A stretch of 38,741 nucleotides of DNA from Planctomycetaceae bacterium (GTDB lineage: Bacteria > Planctomycetota > Planctomycetia > Pirellulales > Pirellulaceae): positions 1-38,741 of the forward strand of contig JAIYDQ010000467.1 of the NCBI GenBank assembly GCA_027487375.1, given 5' to 3'. Made by a program: the position numbers and the translations under genes. Each line of letters opens with the position of its first letter. Within the stretch, counting starts at the first letter, position 1. The notes below the pieces were generated by a model. The model searched no databases and was not told the origin of the DNA. It saw nothing but the letters and a program-made list of their open reading frames with translations. Below are positions 32,302-38,741 of this stretch, in pieces.

Positions 32302-32823
32302 ATGCTTACTCGCGAACAAACAACCTCAGTACTTCTCAGGCATCAACTTGCTTTAACGGCCTTCATCGCTAGTGTCGCGCGGAGTTATCACTTGGCGGAA
32401 GATGTTTTTCAAGAAGTCTGTATGAACGCAATTGGTCAACAGGACAATTTTGAGTCGGAACAGCATCTCCTCAATTGGGCGAGACTTCATGGTCGACATC
32501 GTGCCATCGATGTTCTTCGAGCTCGTGACGGTAAATTCGATGGGCTGTCCGATGAAGTTCTCGACCAGCTTGGAACAGCATTCGAAACGAATCGACTCGC
32601 AAACTATTCTGAAAAGCACGATGCCCTTCGCGAGTGCATTCAGTCGCTGACACCGAACAATTACGAGATTTTGCGATTGAGATATTTTGAAGGACGTCCT
32701 TCATCAACCATCGCAAAACTGCTCGATCGAAAGCTTGAAACCGTTTACCAGTCAATCGCTCGTATCCACAAATCGTTAGGTGATTGCATATCAAACCGTT
32801 TACTCGAAATAGAGAGTCAATGA
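32302..32823 (+). CDS. ECF RNA polymerase sigma factor, planctomycete type
   Basis: This 173-aa protein has the two-domain layout of extracytoplasmic-function sigma factors. Region 2 is RHQLALTAFIASVARSYHLA followed by EDVFQEVCMNAIG and NWARLHGRHRAIDVLRARD; region 4 is LTPNNYEILRLRYFEGRPSS and TIAKLLDRKLETVYQSIARI. It resembles the Rhodopirellula/Verrucomicrobium sigma-70 subfamily. It is the first gene of a plus-strand locus with a FecR-like regulator, a giant cytochrome-domain protein and a DUF1501-type gene, so it probably directs transcription of that locus. No Shine-Dalgarno is visible at the ATG. Confidence 0.92.
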   Translation: MLTREQTTSVLLRHQLALTAFIASVARSYHLAEDVFQEVCMNAIGQQDNFESEQHLLNWARLHGRHRAIDVLRARDGKFDGLSDEVLDQLGTAFETNRLANYSEKHDALRECIQSLTPNNYEILRLRYFEGRPSSTIAKLLDRKLETVYQSIARIHKSLGDCISNRLLEIESQ

Positions 32824-32951
32824 TTGAACGACAACGAACAGGGGAAAAGTCCATCCAAGGCTTAACGAATCCTGAGCCGATGGCGTTTGCCACTGGTGAC
32901 TGCTTCGAGCAAGTTTGACCGATAGCACTCAAGGTTAGCAATTACGATTCA

Positions 32952-32978
32952 GGAACGGGGATAATTTCACATTATCAG
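32952..32978 (+). promoter_or_regulatory. ECF-promoter-like motif and inverted repeat just before the FecR gene
   Basis: GGAAC (32952-32956) is followed after 16 nt by TATCAG (32973-32978), like the -35/-10 of many ECF promoters. Over the spacer and -10 lies a perfect inverted repeat GATAAT-TTCAC-ATTATC (32960-32976). The ATG at 32985 follows at once, so transcripts from it would be nearly leaderless. Confidence 0.35.
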
Positions 32979-32984
32979 TTTTAT

Positions 32985-34691
32985 ATGAACCAATTCAAAA
33001 ACACTGATGAGCACTTAGCATTTCTTGCGGAATCGCTTCGTTTCATGGATGGAGCAATGAACTCCGATGAGATCGCTACGTTCAATGAGGAGCTCGCAAA
33101 AAGTCCTTGCAAACTCGCTGCGTTTGCCGATTTGCAAATGCAGGGTGCGATGGTTCGGAACTCTATCCGACAGTCCGCCTATGAGCTTATCGACGATGCT
33201 TCGAACGGTCAGGAATCCGTCTCGCGCAGTTCTGTTCATGCAATTCATAAAAACAGTTGGCAACTCTACTCGCGAGCGGCTCTTGCAATCGCAGCAAGTG
33301 GGTTGCTTCTGATTGCTTCTTATTGGATAGGAAGATCGCGGACTGTCGCCTCGCCAGCACCAGGTAGCATCGCAGCTAATATTCGTACCAATTCGTCGAT
33401 TGTCTCAGATGCTCCTTCGAAGATTAAGGCTGGTGTTCCCAATCGAGATGTTATTCTCAAGAGTTCGGCTGGCGCAAAGTTTTTTGGTGAGCTGATCCCA
33501 TCCAATAAGAGCCCACTTACACAGAAACGCGACTATGTTTTAACGGACGGCATGATTGAAGTTTTGTTTCCTGATGGAGCGCAAGCGATTATCGAATCTC
33601 CGGCGATATTTCGAGTGATCAATGACGCTTGCCTTGCGATGGATTCAGGGAATTGCTCCGTGTATGCGCCGGATGGTGCCGAAGGCTTTCGCGTTGAGAC
33701 ACCAACCTCACGTATCGTAGATCGAGGAACTAGATTTGTTGTTAGTGTTGGTGAAAACGCGGCAACCGAAGTTCGTGTGGTGGAAGGAGCAGCGGATGTC
33801 TATGACTTGGACGCGGATGGTGCGGGAGTTCACTTAGTCGACTACGATGCGAAGCGATTTTTATCGGAGAGCACGGAGGCGGCACTTGATATTCCGTTCG
33901 CCCCGAATCGATACCAACCAAATTTGCCCGACCGATTGGTTGGGTATGAAGCTTCAGAATCAGCCACCGGTGGAGTTGAAGAGTTACAAAGTGTTACCGT
34001 GCAGCGCGATGGTGATTTAAAAACATTCAACGTTCAAGAGCTCATTGGCGTGTCGATCTCCCATTTCAAAGGCGGTACAGACGCAGATACCAACGGGCAT
34101 TTTGCTTGCGGAAAAGAGCTTCCAAAAGATGTACTGAGTTTACTGTCGGATAACAAAATCAATACGGGTGTTATTAATCCAGGCAGTAGCAGTTCGCCGC
34201 TCACGCAAAGTCCTCAATCGGACACACCCGGTTTGGCTGTTCAGTTCAAGAAGCCTGTCATTAATGGCCCCGGTCCGGATGTTGTGTTTTTTGAGCTACA
34301 ATGCCTTACAAACCCGATTGATGGTGATGCATTTCATGTATGCCCGATTCCATTCACCGAAAAGAGTAAGTCACACACGATCCGTTCGTATGATTTGACG
34401 TTGGCTTCTCCGGAAACGAAAATCATCCAAGGGTTTTTCTTGCACCGCTTTCAAAAGCCAATTCAATCTATTGAAGAACTCGTTGCGAGTCCTTCACTGG
34501 GGAGTCCAATTCGACTCGCCTTTCGCGCGGTTGCGGTTGGAATTGATTTGTCGGACTTAGGGTACGAATCGAATGAGCAGGTTAGTGGACTGTTCATACA
34601 AGATGCAGCCGACAACGATAAAGATGTCGTTGATCCAGTATTCATCGCCGGTCTTCCGACTGATGAGCAAGTTAAAGAGGTCGGAAATTGA
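32985..34691 (+). CDS. FecR-domain transmembrane regulator / putative anti-sigma factor
   Basis: This 568-aa protein begins with a helical segment (LRFMDGAMNSDEIATFNEEL) like the cytoplasmic anti-sigma part of planctomycete FecR proteins, without zinc ligands. One transmembrane helix follows at ~residues 94-115 (AALAIAASGLLLIASYWIG). The FecR-like domain is periplasmic, ~155-285 (LTDGMIEVLFPDGAQAIIES, FRVETPTSRIVDRGTRFVVS). The last ~250 residues form a further extracytoplasmic domain I do not recognise. It probably holds the upstream ECF sigma factor until a signal arrives. It lies 161 bp after the sigma gene and 44 bp before the giant gene's ATG. Confidence 0.88.
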   Translation: MNQFKNTDEHLAFLAESLRFMDGAMNSDEIATFNEELAKSPCKLAAFADLQMQGAMVRNSIRQSAYELIDDASNGQESVSRSSVHAIHKNSWQLYSRAALAIAASGLLLIASYWIGRSRTVASPAPGSIAANIRTNSSIVSDAPSKIKAGVPNRDVILKSSAGAKFFGELIPSNKSPLTQKRDYVLTDGMIEVLFPDGAQAIIESPAIFRVINDACLAMDSGNCSVYAPDGAEGFRVETPTSRIVDRGTRFVVSVGENAATEVRVVEGAADVYDLDADGAGVHLVDYDAKRFLSESTEAALDIPFAPNRYQPNLPDRLVGYEASESATGGVEELQSVTVQRDGDLKTFNVQELIGVSISHFKGGTDADTNGHFACGKELPKDVLSLLSDNKINTGVINPGSSSSPLTQSPQSDTPGLAVQFKKPVINGPGPDVVFFELQCLTNPIDGDAFHVCPIPFTEKSKSHTIRSYDLTLASPETKIIQGFFLHRFQKPIQSIEELVASPSLGSPIRLAFRAVAVGIDLSDLGYESNEQVSGLFIQDAADNDKDVVDPVFIAGLPTDEQVKEVGN

Positions 34692-34735
34692 AAAAGCAAA
34701 ATTGCAAATTGCAAGCTTCGGCTTGTTTGATACTC

Positions 34736-37700
34736 ATGAAAGAAATCACTGTGAAAGCAACATCCTCTCTGCTACTGTCGATTGTTCTTCTCTTCGTTTG
34801 TTCGTTTGTGTCACTTCGTGCCGATGACGCGGCAATCGTGACGCGTTGGGATTTTGGATCGGAAGCAGTGAATAACGCTGTTTCGATTTCTTTTGAAGAA
34901 CATGGGGCGGTGTCTCGAGATCAGGCTGGACCAAGACCGCCGGAGTTTCCTGATTTCGATGCGAACAATACTGCAATACGGCTCGACAAAAAAGGTGCTC
35001 ACCTTTCCATACCAGATCCGGGTGTAGAAAGCCGATTCGATTTCGAAAACGGTGACGCGATCACTTTGGAAGCATGGCTAAAGGTAGATCCATCATCGGA
35101 GGGCTCTAGCGGGAGTTCGCCACTGTCGATTGTAAGCAAGGGGCGGACAGGGAATCCAAAAATGGTTCGTGACAATCAGAACTGGGCCATGCGACTAGTT
35201 CCAAGTGGTGGTGGCGAAGCAAAGATAGGATTCTTGTTCGCGACAAGCCATGGTTCTGGCGATGCACATTGGCATCGATGGACTTCGAACAATAAAGTCG
35301 ACTTGAGTCACGGCTGGCATCATGTTGCGGTGTCGTATCGCTTTGGTGAGCCGAAATCGATTCGTGGATGGATCAATGGTAAGCCTACCGAAGGCAAATG
35401 GGATATGGGGGGCGAAACTACCGAGCCGCCCGTTGTTGATAACGATGATGTTTGGATCGGATCAAGAACTTCGGCTAATAGCTTTGTAGGGCTTTTAGAC
35501 GCGATCGCGGTTCATCGCGAAATACTGAGCGAAAAGGTTATGCTGGCCCGCTTCAATCGCGTCGGTGGCGATCGAGTTGCCAAGGCCGCCCCGGCGGTGA
35601 TGCCGGACATTGAGTCGATACCGAAGGATCGTGTACTGGTCTCGATGGCTGATGGCTTACCGAAAGCTGATCGTTGGCTGAACGAAGGCGAAGAGTGGCC
35701 CAAGGAGGAAATGCAATGGATAGGCGACGAATTTTTGTTGGCTCGTCTTCCGAGACGATACGATGCGTGGGGGATTCGAGATAATTGGAAAGGACCGCTT
35801 CTGATGCGGATGGCTTCCGATGTGGAATTGCCCTCGGGTAGTCATCGATTGATGCTTCGAGCGCGCGGGCTTGGCCGGCTTTGGGTGGATGGTGTTATGG
35901 TCGCTGAAACGGGTCCGGTTACCCAAAAGCCTCGTGACGGTGAGCAACCGATCACACTCGTTGCGGAGCCTCCTCTGCCCGGCTTAAGAGCTCACGGATA
36001 TCACCAACAAGAAGTCTTTGGTGAGTATAACGTCGACGCTAACGGGACCGATTCCAAAACGCATCGTGTTGTTTTGGAGCTTGTTGTTGGTGGTCCTGGT
36101 CAGCAGACGACAACCGGTGAAGTGTGCGTAGCTGTGCAGCTAGATGGAACGAACACGTTTGATGTGCTCAAGCCATCTCGCTCGAAACCTCTCCCACTTA
36201 CCGACATCGCAGTCGAAGATGCTTTATCGCGTATCGAAAGGTCAATGTCGGCCTACGATGACAACTCGCGACGAACGAAAGCTGCATCAATGGACTCGTT
36301 CTGGAGCAATCGCCACGAATTAGCTAGGCAATCCGTTGCACAGAGAGCATCGAAGAACTCTCTCAATAACGAATCCTTGGAACAAGCCGAATCTCCACAA
36401 GCTAATTCGAATAATCATGAATCGAAAATTGATCAGTTCATCGCAGATAAAATTTCGAAAGCGGTCGAAGCGAGCTCCAAGACGGATGTGAGACTCGCAA
36501 AGCAATTTCACGGTACGGTGTTACCAATCTTGCGTGATCAATGTTTCCGATGTCATGGAGAAAAGGAAAAGGGTGGCTTGAAGCTCGACTCGAGAGAATC
36601 TGTGTTGCGAGCTGGTGAGTCGGAACTGGTCGCAGTCGTTCCGGGAAAGCCGGAAGAGAGTGAACTTATTGAGCAAGTCCGCAGTGGAGCAATGCCGCCG
36701 ACCGGTTCACCACTTTCCGAAGAAGATATTCAGGTGCTAGAGAATTGGATACGTGAAGGCGCTGTCTGGCCGGCTCCACTGGTACCTTTGGAACAAGTCG
36801 CACAACCGCCGATCATTGACGATGAATCGTTTCTACGCCGAGCTTACCTAGATACGATTGGGCTTCCACCGACATTCGAGGAGGCAAAAGCTTTTCTCTC
36901 AGACAAGGACTCCGATAAACGTGAAAAGCTGATCGATCGTTTGCTTAACGACGAGCGTGTCGCGGATAACTGGATAAGTTATTGGCAAGATATTCTCGCT
37001 GAGAATCCGTCGCTTCTCAATCAGTCACTCAATAGCACCGGACCTTTCCGATGGTTCTTGTATGATTCGCTTCGTGACAATAAGCCTATCGACCGAATGG
37101 TAACGGAGCTAATTCTTATGCGCGGTAGTGCTGAGACGGGCGGTAGTGCAGGGTTTGCACAAGCAGGCGAGAACGATTCGCCCTTCGCAGCCAAGGGGCA
37201 CATCATCGCCTCGGCATTCCTGGGAATTGAGCTTCAATGCGCACGCTGTCACGACTCACCCTACCACAGCACCAAGCAAAGCGATCTCTATTCGCTGGCA
37301 GCAATGCTTGAACGCAAGTCCGTAAAGGTTCCCGTGACAAGCCGCGTTCCTGAAGCATTTTTCGAAAAGAAAGGTCGAGAGTCGCTCATCAAAGTCACGT
37401 TGAAACCCGACGAGGTTGTCGAAGCAAAATGGCCTTTCGAGGAAGTGACATCCACCAAAGATGACCAGGAGATTGATTCGCTCGCCATTGATCCTAAGGA
37501 TACCCGTGACCGCTTTGCCGCTCTGATTACCGCGCCGAGCAACTCGCGATTTGCAAAAGTAATTGTCAATCGCGTTTGGAAAAGGCTTATCGGAGCTGGT
37601 ATCGTTGAGCCGGTCGATGACTGGGAAGGCCGTTCCGCAAGCCATCCGGAAATGCTCGACTGGTTGGCCGATGACTTTATCTCGAACGACTACGATATCC

Positions 37701-38530
37701 GACATCTGCTTCGAACGATTATGAATTCGAAGACCTACCAACGACAATCTAGCGGTCAAAACTTACTGGCAACGGCTGAGCAACGCTTCTTCAATGCTCC
37801 TGACCGCAGACGATTGACGGCTGAGCAGATAGTCGATTCGTTGTTCGCGGCGACTGGTAGCAAGATGGATACCGAGGAGCTGACTTTTGTTCATGATGGA
37901 CAGCGGCCACTGGGAGCGCGGCAGAACCTGGGGCGCCCAACTCGCGCGTGGATGTTTGCAAGCCTTAATAACGAACGAGATCGTCCAAGTCTGGCGCTTC
38001 CTCGGTCTAGTGCGGTCGTTGATGTGCTAGAAGCATTCGGATGGACTGGTTCAAGACAAAAGCCGATCAATAATCGCGAAACGGATCCGAATGTTATCCA
38101 GCCTGGGATCTTATCTAATGGATTGCTTGTCTCAGCCCTCTCCCGCGCGGCGGTGAATTCCGAACTGGCTCGCATGGCAGTACAAACCGATGCACCGGAG
38201 GCATTGATTGACGAGCTCTTTTATCGTGTACTCGTCCGCAAACCAAAACCATCCGAGCGGGAAACGTTTGTAAAGGCTCTGTCTGACGGCTTTCAGTCGC
38301 GAATTCTTTCGGACGCGGATGTCGTTGTCCCAACGCCTCCAGCACCATTACCTTTGGTGACTTGGTTCAACCATTTGCAACCCGAAGCGAATGTGATTCA
38401 GCAAGAAAACGAACGACGAGTTAAAGCTGGTCCCCATCCGGAGCCCCGCTTGGCCGCCGATTGGCGAGCCGCTTATGAAGATTTTGTCTGGAGCCTCATC
38501 AATCATCGTGAGTTTGTTTGGGTCCCCTAA
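34736..38530 (+). CDS. Giant exported protein: LamG - cytochrome-like - DUF1549 - DUF1553
   Basis: The ATG at 34736 gives a clean signal peptide (LLLSIVLLFVCSFVSLRADD) and a 1264-aa product; the TTG at 34688 overlapping the FecR stop is less likely. Domains in order: a LamG/concanavalin-like fold at ~60-265 (ITLEAWLKVDPSS, GWHHVAVSYRF, RGWINGKPTEG); a carbohydrate-type middle region; a planctomycete cytochrome domain with haem site Cys603-x-x-Cys606-His607 (RDQCFRCHGEKEKGG); DUF1549 from ~695 (RAYLDTIGLPPTFEEA) with a second CxxCH at 835-839; and DUF1553 from ~918 (SRFAKVIVNRVWKRLIGAGI). Such proteins are predicted periplasmic haem proteins of unknown reaction, usually paired with DUF1501 proteins, as here. 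Confidence 0.93.
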   Translation: MKEITVKATSSLLLSIVLLFVCSFVSLRADDAAIVTRWDFGSEAVNNAVSISFEEHGAVSRDQAGPRPPEFPDFDANNTAIRLDKKGAHLSIPDPGVESRFDFENGDAITLEAWLKVDPSSEGSSGSSPLSIVSKGRTGNPKMVRDNQNWAMRLVPSGGGEAKIGFLFATSHGSGDAHWHRWTSNNKVDLSHGWHHVAVSYRFGEPKSIRGWINGKPTEGKWDMGGETTEPPVVDNDDVWIGSRTSANSFVGLLDAIAVHREILSEKVMLARFNRVGGDRVAKAAPAVMPDIESIPKDRVLVSMADGLPKADRWLNEGEEWPKEEMQWIGDEFLLARLPRRYDAWGIRDNWKGPLLMRMASDVELPSGSHRLMLRARGLGRLWVDGVMVAETGPVTQKPRDGEQPITLVAEPPLPGLRAHGYHQQEVFGEYNVDANGTDSKTHRVVLELVVGGPGQQTTTGEVCVAVQLDGTNTFDVLKPSRSKPLPLTDIAVEDALSRIERSMSAYDDNSRRTKAASMDSFWSNRHELARQSVAQRASKNSLNNESLEQAESPQANSNNHESKIDQFIADKISKAVEASSKTDVRLAKQFHGTVLPILRDQCFRCHGEKEKGGLKLDSRESVLRAGESELVAVVPGKPEESELIEQVRSGAMPPTGSPLSEEDIQVLENWIREGAVWPAPLVPLEQVAQPPIIDDESFLRRAYLDTIGLPPTFEEAKAFLSDKDSDKREKLIDRLLNDERVADNWISYWQDILAENPSLLNQSLNSTGPFRWFLYDSLRDNKPIDRMVTELILMRGSAETGGSAGFAQAGENDSPFAAKGHIIASAFLGIELQCARCHDSPYHSTKQSDLYSLAAMLERKSVKVPVTSRVPEAFFEKKGRESLIKVTLKPDEVVEAKWPFEEVTSTKDDQEIDSLAIDPKDTRDRFAALITAPSNSRFAKVIVNRVWKRLIGAGIVEPVDDWEGRSASHPEMLDWLADDFISNDYDIRHLLRTIMNSKTYQRQSSGQNLLATAEQRFFNAPDRRRLTAEQIVDSLFAATGSKMDTEELTFVHDGQRPLGARQNLGRPTRAWMFASLNNERDRPSLALPRSSAVVDVLEAFGWTGSRQKPINNRETDPNVIQPGILSNGLLVSALSRAAVNSELARMAVQTDAPEALIDELFYRVLVRKPKPSERETFVKALSDGFQSRILSDADVVVPTPPAPLPLVTWFNHLQPEANVIQQENERRVKAGPHPEPRLAADWRAAYEDFVWSLINHREFVWVP

Positions 38531-38616
38531 AAATGTTACAACCAATGTAGTCTCAGATTCTTACACAACATTAATCGATTACCTCTCCATTCTTTCCTCC
38601 ACTCAAGTTATCAATC

Positions 38617-38741
38617 ATGAACAACGACTTGTTTTCCAGCCCGATTTCACGCCGCCATGGGCTCGCAAGCATGGCTGCACTTGCTAGTGGATTAACTGGC
38701 GGACTAGCTCTCCCCCGCAATGCGATCGCTCATTCGGATGG
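38617..38741 (+). CDS. Start of a Tat-exported protein, probably DUF1501 (cut by the window edge)
   Basis: Forty-one codons are visible, starting MNNDLFSSPISRRHGLASMA. The twin-arginine motif and the hydrophobic stretch (ASMAALASGLTGGLALP) form a Tat signal. The ORF track does not list it because it runs off the right edge. DUF1501 proteins, which belong to the sulfatase/alkaline-phosphatase-like fold, normally follow DUF1549/DUF1553 genes in planctomycetes, and the spacing of 86 bp fits. No domain of the mature protein is in view, so the assignment rests on context. Confidence 0.7.
   Translation, partial: MNNDLFSSPISRRHGLASMAALASGLTGGLALPRNAIAHSD

Noticed and set aside
34688-34735. TTG start giving a 4-nt overlap of the giant gene with the FecR stop
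   Set aside because: The ATG at 34736 begins a proper signal peptide; the TTG start would add 16 residues with no signal character. Coupling by overlap remains possible.

Overview
The window looks like chromosomal DNA from a member of the Planctomycetota, most likely a Pirellulaceae (Rhodopirellula-like) bacterium. This rests on families largely restricted to, or greatly expanded in, that phylum: a DUF1598 protein, a DUF1559 module, a LamG/planctomycete-cytochrome/DUF1549/DUF1553 giant protein, a planctomycete-type ECF sigma factor with a FecR-like partner, and a bacterial tetrahydromethanopterin formyltransferase (Ftr). Many genes lack a Shine-Dalgarno sequence. Intergenic gaps are long and carry several families of dispersed palindromic repeats. 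No phage, IS element, integron or CRISPR array was recognised.

Layout. 1-3 kb: a DUF1598 exported protein cut by the left edge and a divergent proline-rich outer-membrane-barrel protein. 3-5.4 kb (minus strand): miaA, tRNA-Leu(CAA), rpsL and rpsG, with a sigma70-like promoter upstream of the tRNA, so the tRNA probably heads the rpsL-rpsG transcript. 5.8-9 kb (plus): translationally coupled hisE-hisG, then surE and a secreted alpha/beta hydrolase. 9.4-13.6 kb: a poly-Gln exported protein, an HD phosphohydrolase, a coupled DUF3592 membrane protein plus small partner, and an Rrf2 regulator. 14-19 kb: a Cys-rich outer-membrane-like protein, about 800 bp of apparently non-coding DNA, a DUF1559 protein and a methyltransferase. 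19-25.4 kb: rpsD, ftr, a PQQ-type propeller, a nitrilase-family amidohydrolase and an exported PHP-domain protein. 25.4-30 kb (minus): two small membrane proteins, a polyprenyl diphosphate synthase, moaC and purF. 30.4-31.8 kb: a Tat-exported Gfo/Idh/MocA oxidoreductase. 32.3-38.7 kb (plus): ECF sigma, FecR-like transmembrane regulator, giant LamG-cytochrome-DUF1549-DUF1553 protein, and the start of a Tat-exported DUF1501-type protein.

How it fits together. Most of the window is housekeeping: translation, tRNA modification, histidine and purine synthesis, molybdopterin and isoprenoid synthesis. It is interleaved with envelope proteins. The right-hand locus reads as one regulated unit in which a sigma factor and a membrane regulator control a predicted exported haem protein and its partner.

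The least explained material is non-coding. Four dispersed repeat families (called A-D here) give about 15 copies or fragments. Some begin at the base directly after a stop codon, and two families show apparent compensatory changes that preserve hairpins. There is also a 16-bp stem with an overlapping alternative hairpin at 30.26-30.36 kb, and the large empty region at 15.1-15.9 kb.
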